From contig JAVJRK010000007.1 of the NCBI GenBank assembly GCA_040218445.1, positions 1 through 64,000 on the forward strand: 64,000 nt of DNA. The letters run 5' to 3'. The DNA comes from UBA1479 sp040218445 (lineage in GTDB: Bacteria; Pseudomonadota; Alphaproteobacteria; Rhodospirillales; Casp-alpha2). This document shows, in pieces, positions 26,992 to 36,048 of the stretch (positions are counted from its first letter, which is position 1; each line of letters opens with the position of its first letter). The notes below the pieces were generated by a model, which was not told where the DNA came from, made no database searches, and saw only the letters and a list, made by a program, of their open reading frames with translations. The translations under genes and the position numbers were made by a program.

Positions 26992-29862
26992 CTAGGCCGT
27001 TTCGATTCGGCACAAGGTGACCTTGGTCTCTTGCATGTTGGTCACGATGTCATACCCGTAGGTGCCGCACATGTTGGACGCTTCGCCCAACACATAAGGA
27101 TCGGCCCCTTCCGGATACTTATGGCGCAGGCTTTCGCCCTGCCAGTGACCACCGAAGTGGAACGGCATGAAGGCAACACCCGGAGCCACACGCTCGGTGA
27201 CCAGGGCTTTGACCTTCACCTTGCCGCCTTCCGGCGAGTACACCCACATCTGCTGACCATCCTTGATGCCGGCATTGTTGGCATCGACCGGATTCACTTC
27301 GCAGAACATGTCCTGCTGCAGTTCAGCAAGCCACTTATTCGCGCGGCTTTCTTCACCACCGCCTTCGTATTCCACGAGACGACCGGAAGTGAGGATGGTC
27401 GGGAACTTCTCAGAGAAGTCCTGTTTCTGGATGGACTCATACATGGTCGGCAAACGGTACATCTTCCGGTCCGTGTACGTTTTGTACTTGGGCAGAAGAT
27501 CGCGCCGGGCGGTGTAGAGCGGTTCGCGATGCAACGGCACCGGATCCGGGAATGTCCACACCACGGCACGCGCCTTGGCGTTACCGAAGGGAGCACAACC
27601 GTGCTTGATGGCGACACGCTGGATACCGCCCGAAAGGTCGGTTTTCCAGTTGGTCTTGTCACCAGCAATTCCTTCAATGACCTTGCGTTCCGCGTCGGTC
27701 AAATCGGAGTCCCAACCAAGCTTCTTCAGCACGGCCATGCTGAACTCGGGATAGCCGTCCTTGATTTCCGAGCCGACGGAGTAGGAGCCTTCGGCCAGAA
27801 GATTGACACCATTCCGCTCGACGCCGAAACGCGCACGGAAGTTGAGACCGCCTTCGGCGACCGGCTTATGGGTGTCATACAGGATCGGTGTGCCCGGATG
27901 TTTCAGTTCGGGCGTACCCCAGCAAGGCCACGGCAGACCGTAGTAGTCACCGGCGACGGGGCCGCCGACGGCTTTCAACGAGGTCTTGTCGAAGGTTGCT
28001 TGGTTCGCCATGTGGGCCCGCAGGCGTTCCGGCGACTGGCCGGTATAGCCGATGGTCCACATACCGCCATTGAATTCACGCGTGGTGTCTTCAATGGAAG
28101 GCTCGTCATTCGTGACCTTGATGTTCTTGAACATCTGGTCGGCGAAGCCGAGCTTCTTGGCGAACTTGTACATGATGGTCTGATCGGGCAGCGATTCGAA
28201 AACCGGATCGACCACCTTTTCACGCCATTGCAGGGACCGGTTGGACGCCGTCACGGAACCATAGGTTTCGAACTGCGTCGAGGCCGGCAGGACATAGACA
28301 CCGTCCTTGCGGTCGGGAATGACGGCAGCGAAGGTCGGGACCGGATCGATGACGACCATCAAGTCCAGCTTTTCCATCGCCTTCTTCATTTCCGGAAGAC
28401 GGGTCTGTGAGTTCACGGCGTGCCCCCAAAGAACCATGGCCCGGAGGTTATCCGGCTGATCCATGTTCTTCTTGTCTTCGAGAACACCGTCGATCCAGCG
28501 CGACACCGGAATGCCTTTGCCTTCCATCAGCTTCTTCGAGGCGAAGCGCTTCAGGAGGTAGTCGTAATCGACATCCCAAACACGGGCCCAATGCTTCCAC
28601 GAACCCGTTTTCAGGCCGTAGTAGCCCGGAAGCGAGTGCGACAGAATGCAGAAGTCGGTGGCACCTTGAACGTTGTCGTGGCCGCGGAAGATGTTGGCGC
28701 CGCCACCAGCCTTACCCACGTTGCCGAGGGCCAGCTGCAACACGCAGTAAGCGCGCGTGTTGTTGTTGCCGTTGTGGTGCTGCGTGCCGCCCATGCACCA
28801 TACGATGGTGCCGGGACGGTTGTTGGCCATGGTCCGGGCAACCCGCTTGAGCTGCGAGCCCGGAACACCGGTCACCCGCTCGGCTTCGGCCGGATCCCAC
28901 TTCTTCACTTCAGCGCGGATTTCGTCCATGCCGTAGACGCGTTGTTTGATATAGGTCTTGTCTTCCCAATTGTTCTCAAACACGTGCCACAGGATGCCCC
29001 AGATGAGGGCGACGTCCGTACCCGGGCGGAACCGCACGTATTCATCGGCGTGCGCGGCCGTGCGCGAGAAGCGCGGGTCGCAGACGATGAGTTCAGCGTT
29101 GTTCTGCTCTTTGGCCTTCAGGATATGCTGCATCGCGACCGGGTGTGCTTCAGCGGCGTTGGAGCCGATGAAGAACATGGCCTTCGAATTGTGCATATCG
29201 TTGTAGGAGTTCGTCATGGCGCCGTAGCCCCAGGTGTTGGCAACACCCGCGACCGTGGTCGAGTGACAGATACGGGCCTGGTGGTCACCGTTGTTCGAAC
29301 CCCAGAAGGCATAGAACTTCCGGAACAGGTAGGACTGCTCGTTGTTGAATTTGGCGGAACCGAGCCAGTACACGGAATCGGGACCCGACGTCTTGCGGAT
29401 GTCGAGCATTTTGTCGCCGATTTCGTTGATGGCTGCGTCCCAGGAAAGGCGCTTCCACTTACCGCCTTCAAGCTTCATCGGGTATTTCAACCGACGATCG
29501 CCGTGGGCGTGTTCGCGGACCGATGCACCTTTGGCGCAATGGGAACCCAGGTTCAGCGGGCTGTCGAAGCCCGGCTCCTGGCCGACCCACACGCCTTTGT
29601 CGACTTCCGCGATCACGGTGCAGCCGACGGAGCAGTGCGTACACACAGACTTGATTTGCGTCATGCCTTTCGCCGCTGCGGTCGCCGCCTTGGCCTGCTT
29701 GGCCAAACCGAGCGGAGCAGCAGACAGAAGCGCAGCGCCCCCGGCGGTGATTCCCGATCGCTTCAGGAATGTGCGGCGGTCCATGGACCCGCCGACCACA
29801 CCGGCCAACGCCTGCTTCAAACGGGGGCCATTCGCAACCCCGTTGCTCTTCTTGGTGAGCAT
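26992..29862 (-). CDS. fdhA: Periplasmic formate dehydrogenase, molybdopterin catalytic subunit
   Basis: The 956-residue catalytic subunit oxidises formate in the periplasm. A Tat signal lies at about residues 27-55 (MDRRTFLKRSG then an Ala/Gly-rich core), preceded by an unusual 26-residue lead; a start at the inner Met is possible but the GGGAGA site supports 29862. The 4Fe-4S motif is CTHCSVGC. The predicted molybdenum ligand is Cys in ARICHSTTVAG, where E. coli FdnG has selenocysteine; there is no in-frame TGA. Further molybdopterin signatures include GSNAAEAHPVAMQH and MGGTQHHNGNN. It is downstream of a TorD-like chaperone and a small Tat protein in one operon. Confidence 0.95.
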   Translation of the reverse strand: MLTKKSNGVANGPRLKQALAGVVGGSMDRRTFLKRSGITAGGAALLSAAPLGLAKQAKAATAAAKGMTQIKSVCTHCSVGCTVIAEVDKGVWVGQEPGFDSPLNLGSHCAKGASVREHAHGDRRLKYPMKLEGGKWKRLSWDAAINEIGDKMLDIRKTSGPDSVYWLGSAKFNNEQSYLFRKFYAFWGSNNGDHQARICHSTTVAGVANTWGYGAMTNSYNDMHNSKAMFFIGSNAAEAHPVAMQHILKAKEQNNAELIVCDPRFSRTAAHADEYVRFRPGTDVALIWGILWHVFENNWEDKTYIKQRVYGMDEIRAEVKKWDPAEAERVTGVPGSQLKRVARTMANNRPGTIVWCMGGTQHHNGNNNTRAYCVLQLALGNVGKAGGGANIFRGHDNVQGATDFCILSHSLPGYYGLKTGSWKHWARVWDVDYDYLLKRFASKKLMEGKGIPVSRWIDGVLEDKKNMDQPDNLRAMVLWGHAVNSQTRLPEMKKAMEKLDLMVVIDPVPTFAAVIPDRKDGVYVLPASTQFETYGSVTASNRSLQWREKVVDPVFESLPDQTIMYKFAKKLGFADQMFKNIKVTNDEPSIEDTTREFNGGMWTIGYTGQSPERLRAHMANQATFDKTSLKAVGGPVAGDYYGLPWPCWGTPELKHPGTPILYDTHKPVAEGGLNFRARFGVERNGVNLLAEGSYSVGSEIKDGYPEFSMAVLKKLGWDSDLTDAERKVIEGIAGDKTNWKTDLSGGIQRVAIKHGCAPFGNAKARAVVWTFPDPVPLHREPLYTARRDLLPKYKTYTDRKMYRLPTMYESIQKQDFSEKFPTILTSGRLVEYEGGGEESRANKWLAELQQDMFCEVNPVDANNAGIKDGQQMWVYSPEGGKVKVKALVTERVAPGVAFMPFHFGGHWQGESLRHKYPEGADPYVLGEASNMCGTYGYDIVTNMQETKVTLCRIETA

Positions 29863-29894
29863 TTAATTATCTCCCAATGTTGGTTAATCCCTAA

Positions 29895-30092
29895 CTAGAA
29901 CCTGGCAAGGTCATAGTAAGTTTTCACGTGTTCGGTTTCGCGATACCCCGAAGACGTCGGGCTATCGGAAACCACGGCTGCTTCCGCTGATCCCTTCGAA
30001 AGCGCAACCGCGGCAACACCCGCGGCGCCGCCGGTGACGGCTGCTTTCTTCAGGAATTCGCGGCGGCCGAGCTTTTGCTTTTGTTCGCTCAT
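29895..30092 (-). CDS. Small Tat-signal protein of the formate dehydrogenase region
   Basis: A 65-residue protein beginning MSEQKQKLGRREFLKKAA, a twin-arginine signal followed by a Gly/Ala/Val core, then a short mature part ending TYYDLARF. Such very small Tat-target proteins are known next to formate dehydrogenase genes (the formate dehydrogenase region TAT target family). The start at 30092 has a GAGGAGA ribosome site; the open frame goes further upstream without a good site. It lies between the chaperone and fdhA. The exact role is not known. Confidence 0.8.
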   Translation of the reverse strand: MSEQKQKLGRREFLKKAAVTGGAAGVAAVALSKGSAEAAVVSDSPTSSGYRETEHVKTYYDLARF

Positions 30093-30215
30093 CGCGGTCT
30101 CCTCAGAGGTTGTGATCACACTTAAACACTTACTGCTTGGTACCAAACGCCCGTTTCGGGTCTTGCTTTTGACAACGGGGCGAGCCCCGTAATTCCGTTG
30201 AAATGCCGCGCCGCC

Positions 30216-30863
30216 TTAGTCGCCGAAGCCGAAAGCGTCGCGTTCAATTTCCATAAACAGTTTTCCGATGGTGCCGACCGGCATGTACAGCGCCGCAGAC
30301 TTGGCTTTTTCCATGTCGGTAAAGAACTTCCCAGCCCAAGGGGCCAGATGCTTGTCAAAGAAGGCACGTTGTTGTTCCAGATCTGCCGGCGCGCCAAAGG
30401 CGCCGGTGATCAAGCCATGCATGACCTCGCAAACGAAGGCGATATGGTCTTCCGGGTCGCTGACGCCATCGGCGCGGGCGATCCCCAGCGCCTCCAGGTC
30501 ATGGCGCAGGTCGGCAAGCGGTTTTTCGTAAACGAAGCCGGTCAGGTATTGCGATCCATAGGGCGACAATTCTCCCCCAGCGCCGAAGCCGTAAAACAGG
30601 ATCGTATATTCCTCTTCGGCGGCGACCTGCGTTGTCCGCTTGGCAAGAGCCGCAAGGGCGTTGACAGCCTCACCCATGGGGGAGGCATCGCCCGAAAGCT
30701 CGCGCACGAATTCAATGGTGTCGTCATCCAAGGGCTTGGCCAGTAGCCGCGACAGAAGCGCATAGATACCGCCCCGCAGCATGTCCTCTTCGGGCACGGC
30801 GGTCGGTTCTGGCTGCTGATCTGTAGCGGAAAGCGCCCGATCTCCCTTCCGGTCACTTTCCAT
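30216..30863 (-). CDS. TorD-family molybdoenzyme chaperone
   Basis: TorD-type proteins bind the Tat signal and apo form of molybdoenzymes before export. From the ATG at 30863 the product has 215 residues, all helical, with the family signature around 85-125: EEEYTILFYGFGAGGE, SPYGSQYLTGF and YEKPLADLRHDL. A GTG start at 30881 with its own AAGGAA site is also possible. It is the first gene of the operon that includes fdhA, so it is probably the dedicated chaperone for that enzyme. The spacing to the next gene is 123 bases and includes a short GC-rich inverted repeat. Confidence 0.85.
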   Translation of the reverse strand: MESDRKGDRALSATDQQPEPTAVPEEDMLRGGIYALLSRLLAKPLDDDTIEFVRELSGDASPMGEAVNALAALAKRTTQVAAEEEYTILFYGFGAGGELSPYGSQYLTGFVYEKPLADLRHDLEALGIARADGVSDPEDHIAFVCEVMHGLITGAFGAPADLEQQRAFFDKHLAPWAGKFFTDMEKAKSAALYMPVGTIGKLFMEIERDAFGFGD

Positions 30864-30881
30864 AGTGGCGTTAGCCTCCAC

Positions 30882-31239
30882 CTGGATGTTCCTTGTTTCT
30901 CCATCCGCGGTTCCGCCTGATTTATCGGCGGATTCCGTTCCCTAAGCAGCGGGTTTCCAGCATTCGGGGACCTTGGTGCAGGCCCACGTCCGACGAGCTA
31001 TCCCGCTAACCTACAAGTGAACGCCTTTTCCCCCTTCAAGTCAACGGGATGCCAATTCCATCATGCGGAATAACGCCCCCAAAAACTATAAAGTTTTCAT
31101 GGGCTTAGGAGAAAAGCTAGATGCATTCTATTGCGAATGGTTTGCAATTTCAGGTTAACTCATTCATCTTTCGGTATATTTTTAACACCGCAATGCAACA
31201 TGAATGACCCACCGGCATTTCCCGATCCAATAATGACAC
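30882..31239. other. Promoter-containing intergenic region upstream of the TorD gene
   Basis: About 350 bases, AT-richer than the surroundings (31080-31195). It lies between the downstream end of the DUF3306 gene and the upstream end of the chaperone gene, so it should hold the promoter of the leftward formate dehydrogenase operon. ATTGC-N9-GCAAT at 31130-31148 is a loose inverted repeat. No gene or terminator was recognised. Confidence 0.45.
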
Positions 31240-31983
31240 TCAGCCGAGTTCATCCTCGGCATCGCCCAGGTCATCCTCGTCATCCGCCCGATCAAGCGTG
31301 ACTTCGTCTGGGATCGGGGACCGCATGCCCGGTGCCTGGTAATAGGGATTGGCCGTATAGGTTTGCGCCCGCACGCTGGACCCACCCCTGTCCTGGACGC
31401 GGTTCGCCTTTTGAACCACGGATTCTCCCTCCACAGACTCCGAAGGCGTGGCCCCGGAATCGCCGGCCCCGTCGGCCTTTGCACCGTCCTCCGCAAGCTC
31501 CTCTTCTTCCTTCGGCTTGGGCTTTTCCCGCCAACTGTACCCGCCCTGGTCCGGGCGGTAGCTGCTTGCCCCGGCGGCCAGTTCGGCCATCATGGAATAA
31601 TCCTCGTCGTATTCGTTCATGCCGTCCAGGAAGCTGAATGCCGGGTCGCTGAGCCACAGCTTACGCAGGGCCCGCCGGCGCAGAAATTCAGGCACCCGCT
31701 TGTCCATAAAGGCTTTGAAGTCGCTTTCGGAGTTCAATTCATCGACCTCGGGCAATGTTTCCACATAGGCCTTTTCCTCGTCCGTCAGTTCGCGTTCTTC
31801 ACCGTCCGGGTCGCTGTCCTGGACGGCGGGGACCGGATTATCCGGCGCAGGCCCGACAACCGGTGCCGCCGCTCCCTGACGGTCCTGCAGGGCGGCTTCC
31901 GGCTCGACAACCTCCTCGCCCCGCGCGCGCTTGCGTTTCAGGCGCGACCAGCGGCTCAACCCTTTGCCGTCATCGGTGCTCAT
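31240..31983 (-). CDS. DUF3306 protein linked to formate dehydrogenase
   Basis: A 247-residue acidic protein starting MSTDDGKGLSRWSRLKRKRARGEE, with the Trp/Ser/Arg/Lys start typical of DUF3306, a conserved middle (YVETLPEVDELNSESDFKAFM and LRRRALRKLWLSDPAF) and a long disordered acidic tail. DUF3305 and DUF3306 genes are commonly found together near formate dehydrogenase genes; their function is unknown. Its start overlaps the DUF3305 stop by four bases. Confidence 0.82.
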   Translation of the reverse strand: MSTDDGKGLSRWSRLKRKRARGEEVVEPEAALQDRQGAAAPVVGPAPDNPVPAVQDSDPDGEERELTDEEKAYVETLPEVDELNSESDFKAFMDKRVPEFLRRRALRKLWLSDPAFSFLDGMNEYDEDYSMMAELAAGASSYRPDQGGYSWREKPKPKEEEELAEDGAKADGAGDSGATPSESVEGESVVQKANRVQDRGGSSVRAQTYTANPYYQAPGMRSPIPDEVTLDRADDEDDLGDAEDELG

Positions 31984-32507
31984 TCATCGCTCTCCACCAG
32001 CGGCCGGGGGCGCATGCCGCCCTTTCGCGGATCATAGGCTTTCTTGTTCTTGCGTTTCTGGAAGGTCTCTTCGACATGATAAGTGTCGATGAACGATCCG
32101 ATCCAGGCCGCCAATTCATCGGGCATGGGCACGCCTTCGACGATCATTTCCGAATCTTCCATGTAGCTTTCCGCCTCATAGGGACAGGCCGTCACCAGCG
32201 ACGGAATGACTTCCGGGTCATCCGCTTCCTCTCCGGGTGACAACACCACGTAAATATGGGGCTGGAAATTGCTGAGATTGGTCCTGTAGCCGGTGGTTTC
32301 CCCCGCGAACAATTCCAGCTCCAGCGTCGCCACATGAAAATGTGTCCAGCCCTCGCCCTCGCGAATGACCTTCCATTCGGATTCGTCCTCCATCTCCGGC
32401 ATGCCGGGAACCACGGCGACCGGGCGGAACGAATAATCCTGCCAGGGATTGTCGATTTCCCGGCGCTCGATGATGACGCCCAGGTTCACGGCTTGTCGGC
32501 GGCTCAT
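31980..32507 (-). CDS. DUF3305 protein linked to formate dehydrogenase
   Basis: From the ATG at 32507 the product has 175 residues, starting MSRRQAVNLGVIIERREID, with WQDYSFRPVAVVPG and HFHVATLELELFAGET, which fit DUF3305. The frame is open further upstream, but that part only mirrors mobA. The start overlaps the mobA stop in an ATGA, and the stop overlaps the DUF3306 start. The role is unknown; the fixed association with formate dehydrogenase suggests assembly. Confidence 0.85.
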   Translation of the reverse strand: MSRRQAVNLGVIIERREIDNPWQDYSFRPVAVVPGMPEMEDESEWKVIREGEGWTHFHVATLELELFAGETTGYRTNLSNFQPHIYVVLSPGEEADDPEVIPSLVTACPYEAESYMEDSEMIVEGVPMPDELAAWIGSFIDTYHVEETFQKRKNKKAYDPRKGGMRPRPLVESDE

Positions 32508-33142
32508 GTCACGGCCTCCGCGAACAGGGTCTCGGCCTCGGCCAGATTTTCCGGCTTGTTGATGTTGAAGAACGGATCGACGGGGTCCGCCGGGAAATCC
32601 ACATGGACGATATTGAACCGAGCCGTCCAGGCATCGATCTTGCGCATATCCTGTTCCGTCATGGCGCGGCGCAAATCGTCTTTCAACGCGACCGGCCAAA
32701 GTGCGAACACGGGATGGGTGCGCCCGGCCGACATGGCACAGGCCATATCCGCATCCTCGGCCGTGATCGCAGCGCGCAGCCGGGTAACCAAATCCTCGGG
32801 GAAAAACGGCGCATCGGTTGCGAAAGATGCCAGCCAGGCCGCTTGTGGATGATGTTGCGCCGCCCATTCCATGCCCGTCAAAATACCGGCAAGGGGCCCG
32901 GCATGGCCGTCGATCACATCGCCCGCCATGGGCAGGCCGTAGGACGCAAACCGTGCCGCATCGCCATTGACGTTGAGCAGCAGGTCCGACACCTGCGGCT
33001 GTGCTCGGCGGATTACATGATCCAGGATCGGCCTGCCGCCAAGCATCTTCAACGGCTTGTCACCGCCGCCCATGCGCCGCGCCAAGCCACCGGCCAGCAG
33101 AACGCCCGCAATATCACCGGCGGCGGAAACGGGGCCCGTCAT
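32504..33142 (-). CDS. mobA: Molybdenum cofactor guanylyltransferase MobA
   Basis: MobA joins GMP to molybdopterin to give the MGD cofactor used by both formate dehydrogenases here. The 212-residue protein has the GTP-binding signature VLLAGGLARRMGGGDKPL near residue 14, PILDHVIRRAQPQ, DGHAGPLAGILTGM and the Mg-binding region ATDAPFFPEDLV. Its start overlaps the fdhD stop in an ATGA. Being second in a four-gene coupled unit ties cofactor supply to enzyme maturation. Confidence 0.93.
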   Translation of the reverse strand: MTGPVSAAGDIAGVLLAGGLARRMGGGDKPLKMLGGRPILDHVIRRAQPQVSDLLLNVNGDAARFASYGLPMAGDVIDGHAGPLAGILTGMEWAAQHHPQAAWLASFATDAPFFPEDLVTRLRAAITAEDADMACAMSAGRTHPVFALWPVALKDDLRRAMTEQDMRKIDAWTARFNIVHVDFPADPVDPFFNINKPENLAEAETLFAEAVT

Positions 33143-34143
33143 CGGCTGCCCTTGCGGCGCAGTTCAACCGGCTCGTCCGCCGCTTCATCATGATCGGCAT
33201 CGAATTCGATGCGGTCTTCGCCGGCCAGCGCGATGAACCGTTTGCCTTTGGCCCGGCCGATCAGCGTCAGCCCTACCTGTTTCGCCAGATCCACGCCCCA
33301 GGCCGTAAAGCCCGAACGGGAGACCAGGATCGGGATTTCCATCTGCACGGTCTTGATGACCATTTCCGAGGTCAGCCGGCCGGTCGTGTAAAAAATCTTA
33401 TCCCGTCCCGTCCAGCCGTTCAGGAACATGAATCCCGCGATTTTATCGACAGCGTTATGGCGGCCCACGTCTTCCATGTACAGAAGCGGCCGGTCGCCCT
33501 GGCACAGCACGCAGCCGTGGATGGCGCCCGCTTCCAGATAAAGCGACGGGGCGGTGTTGATTTTCTTGATCAGCGTATACAGCCAGGACGTCTTGATTCC
33601 CGCGTCCTCGGCCAGTTTGACCTGTTCGAACTTTTCCATCACGTCGCCGAATACCGTGCCTTGGGCACAGCCGGACGTCAGGGTTTTCTTCTTCAGCTTT
33701 TCCTCGAAATCGGTCTCGCGCTCGGTACGGACGACGACCACTTCCAGGTCTTCGTCGTATTCGATTTCCGTCACCACGTCGTCGGGGCGCAGCATGTTCT
33801 GGTTCACCAGATAGCCGACGGCCAGATATTCAGGATAATCGCAGATCGTCATCATGGTGACGATTTCGCGGCCGTTCAGGAACAGGGTCAGGGGCCGTTC
33901 GACCGTGACCGAAGCGATCACCGGCGAGCCGTTCTGATCGATGCCGGGCACCTTTTCCGTCAGGCGCGGATCGTCCGGGTCGGGTTTGATGACAAGCTCG
34001 CCTTCCCCGTCCAGATAGGATTTGCCCAGCGGGTTCACCCCCGCGGCAGCGGATTTGTTTTCGGTGTTACTCAACGCCCTGTTCTCCCAACCGCCCGACC
34101 AATCAATGGCCGGCCGATACATCCCCGGACCTTGCCGCACCAT
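33139..34143 (-). CDS. fdhD: Formate dehydrogenase sulfurtransferase FdhD
   Basis: FdhD moves sulfur from a cysteine desulfurase to the bis-MGD molybdenum of formate dehydrogenase. The 334-residue protein has the family core: MMTICDYPEYLAVGYLVNQ, TSGCAQGTVFG, AGAIHGCVLCQGDR, the hallmark EDVGRHNAVDKI and TTGRLTSEMVIK. The CxxC of E. coli FdhD is replaced here by the single Cys in SGCAQG, as in a subgroup of family members. The start could be 34143 or 34122; the latter has a GG-rich region just upstream. It is the first gene of the fdhD-mobA-DUF3305-DUF3306 set. Confidence 0.92.
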   Translation of the reverse strand: MVRQGPGMYRPAIDWSGGWENRALSNTENKSAAAGVNPLGKSYLDGEGELVIKPDPDDPRLTEKVPGIDQNGSPVIASVTVERPLTLFLNGREIVTMMTICDYPEYLAVGYLVNQNMLRPDDVVTEIEYDEDLEVVVVRTERETDFEEKLKKKTLTSGCAQGTVFGDVMEKFEQVKLAEDAGIKTSWLYTLIKKINTAPSLYLEAGAIHGCVLCQGDRPLLYMEDVGRHNAVDKIAGFMFLNGWTGRDKIFYTTGRLTSEMVIKTVQMEIPILVSRSGFTAWGVDLAKQVGLTLIGRAKGKRFIALAGEDRIEFDADHDEAADEPVELRRKGSR

Positions 34144-34331
34144 CGGTCTGAAATGCCGTGTTCACGGGAAGGCCCCCTAACATGGGGATCACGAGTTTCC
34201 GTGGCAAGGCGCAAGAAATCAAGGGTGGGGCAAATCACGATCCCGCGCGCCATGCGTTCTCGGCAACGTCATGTTTTCCTGATAAAGACAGATACCGTTT
34301 TATCCTCCCCAATCCGCCAGCGATTCCATCC

Positions 34332-34964
34332 ATGCCTTTCCCCGACATCATCCTGATCCGCCACGGCCAGACCGAATGGAACCGCGAGGGCCGCATTCAA
34401 GGCCATGGCGACGCCCGGCTGACGGATCTGGGTCAGGCCCAGGCCCGGGCATACGGACGCCTGCTGGCTGACCGGTTCAGCCCCCTTGCCCCCTTTACCC
34501 TTTACCGCAGCCCGGCCGGGCGCTGCGCCCAGACCACGGCTCTTGCCTGCGAAGCGGCGAGCCTGGATGCGGCGGCCTTCACCATTGATGAACGGCTGAA
34601 GGAAAAAGGATACGGCCGCTGGGAAGGCATGACCCGACCCGAAATCGCCGCCGCCGGAGACACAGAAGAATTGACTGAAATGGATGCGGACCCTTGGGAT
34701 CACCGCCCGCCCGGGGGCGGCGAAACGCTGACCGAGGTCATGGCGCGGGCGCGGGATTGGATGAACGGCCTGGACAAGACCGCGCCGGTGATCGTGATCT
34801 GCCACGGCGGCACGGGCCGGTCCTTGATCCGCAGCTATCTTGACCTGCCGCCGGATGAAACGCTGGCGATCCAGATGCGCCAGGACGTGGTGTTTCATCT
34901 GTCGGCGCGGGGCCTCGACATTCTGGAAACCGGCGTCGACGTTCCCGTGGCTCCCTTGGGCTAA
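34332..34964 (+). CDS. Histidine phosphatase superfamily protein
   Basis: A 210-residue protein starting MPFPDIILIRHGQTEWNREG, the RHG catalytic motif of the phosphoglycerate mutase/phosphatase family. The second catalytic His is in VICHGGTGRSLI. The region GYGRWEGMTRPEI resembles the phosphatase branch (GpmB/CobC type). The open frame reaches 34158, but the start at 34332 gives the family N-terminus. It is divergent from fdhD and overlaps the next gene by four bases tail to tail. The substrate cannot be told. Confidence 0.85.
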   Translation: MPFPDIILIRHGQTEWNREGRIQGHGDARLTDLGQAQARAYGRLLADRFSPLAPFTLYRSPAGRCAQTTALACEAASLDAAAFTIDERLKEKGYGRWEGMTRPEIAAAGDTEELTEMDADPWDHRPPGGGETLTEVMARARDWMNGLDKTAPVIVICHGGTGRSLIRSYLDLPPDETLAIQMRQDVVFHLSARGLDILETGVDVPVAPLG

Positions 34965-35251
34965 TCCAGACCGTCAACCAGCATTAGCGTACCGGTGGCC
35001 GATGCCTGACGGATCGCCAGCGGTTTTTCGTATTCCGGCGAGGCATGCCAGGCCTTGGCGGCCGCCATGTCGGGAAACGTGATCACCACCGTGCGCGACG
35101 ATCGCGGCTCGCCTTCCAACTGGACCTGCTCGCCGCCCCGGACGATGTACTCACCGCCAAAGGCGGCGATCGTGGCAGGCACCAGGGCCTGATATTCCTT
35201 GAAGGTCTCCGGATCGGTGATATCGATCTGCGCAATCATATAGGCGGTCAT
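34961..35251 (-). CDS. DUF1330 protein
   Basis: The 96-residue product (MTAYMIAQIDITDPETF) fits DUF1330, a small ferredoxin-like alpha/beta barrel dimer family with FGGEYIVRGGE and RSSRTVVITFPDMAAAKAWH. The start at 35251 has a GGGAGG ribosome site 9 bases upstream; the ATG at 35260 would sit too close to it. The function in this family is not known. Its stop overlaps the convergent phosphatase gene. Confidence 0.85.
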   Translation of the reverse strand: MTAYMIAQIDITDPETFKEYQALVPATIAAFGGEYIVRGGEQVQLEGEPRSSRTVVITFPDMAAAKAWHASPEYEKPLAIRQASATGTLMLVDGLD

Positions 35252-35294
35252 GGCCAGCATCCTCCCTGCATTGCCGTATAGCGTTCGGGCGAGG

Positions 35295-35948
35295 CTACTT
35301 CAAATGGCCCTGCTTGACCCAGAGCAAACAGCCTTCCTCCGTGCGCGGTGAATGGAAACTGCCCGCCGGTAGACGAAACCAGGTGCCTTTGCCGTGGCGG
35401 CCGTTTTCATCCTCGACACTGCCTTCCAAGACCAGGACTTCCTCGCCGCCCGGATGTGTATGCGGCTCGGCGACACAGCCGGGGCCCATCTTGGTCAGCC
35501 ACACACGTTCGACCCCGAATTCATGAAGCGGCATGCGGAACAGCCCCGGCACGTTGCTTTCAATCCAATCGCCGTCATTGAAATTTGCCGTCACCTGGGC
35601 CTGATCTTCCGGGTCCATCTGGCGCAGCTTGACGAAGATGGTGCAGCCGGGTGCCGTCTTGGGCGCATGACGGGTGCCGACCGGATTGCGCACATAGGTG
35701 CCGGCCGGGAAATCACCATGTTCGTCGGAAAACACGCCTTCAAGGACGATGAACTCCTCGCCCCCGCCGTGGGTATGGGGCGGAAATTCGGAGCCCGGGG
35801 CGTAGCGCACGATCGAGGTCGCACGCGCAACCTCATCCCCGTCCCGTTCCAGCATGCGGCGTTCGACCCCAGGCGACGGCGATGCCGCCCAATCCAGGGC
35901 CGTACTGTCGACAATGGCGGGCCGGGACAAATCGGCATGAAGTTTCAT
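35295..35948 (-). CDS. Double cupin protein, ChrR-like
   Basis: A 217-residue protein with two cupin repeats. The first has HTHGGGEEFIVLEG and PVGTRHAP, the second has HTHPGGEEVLVLEG and PAGSFHSP, both with the metal-binding His and Glu. Two-cupin proteins of this kind resemble the cupin part of ChrR anti-sigma factors or metal-dependent dioxygenases. There is no zinc-binding anti-sigma domain and no sigma factor next to it, so an enzymatic or sensor role is more likely. An AGGC-rich ribosome site precedes the ATG. Confidence 0.8.
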   Translation of the reverse strand: MKLHADLSRPAIVDSTALDWAASPSPGVERRMLERDGDEVARATSIVRYAPGSEFPPHTHGGGEEFIVLEGVFSDEHGDFPAGTYVRNPVGTRHAPKTAPGCTIFVKLRQMDPEDQAQVTANFNDGDWIESNVPGLFRMPLHEFGVERVWLTKMGPGCVAEPHTHPGGEEVLVLEGSVEDENGRHGKGTWFRLPAGSFHSPRTEEGCLLWVKQGHLK

Positions 35949-36048
35949 CGGCTCAGGCCTCCGATATTGTAGGGGCTGTTCATTTCATGCGTGAAGATGA
36001 TCCGGCCCTGCCCGGGCGGCAAGCCGGCCTTTGGACAATCACTTTTTC

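Noticed and set aside
21084..29862. Possible selenocysteine in the formate dehydrogenases
   Set aside because: Both catalytic subunits have Cys at the molybdenum ligand position and no in-frame TGA, so no selenocysteine insertion is needed.
28420..29898. Long open frame on the plus strand across fdhA (492 codons)
   Set aside because: Antisense shadow of the catalytic subunit with no family motif.
30175..30190. GC-rich inverted repeat ACGGGGC-GA-GCCCCGT between the TorD-type gene and the small Tat gene as a terminator
   Set aside because: No T tract follows in the leftward direction and the genes on both sides seem to be one operon.
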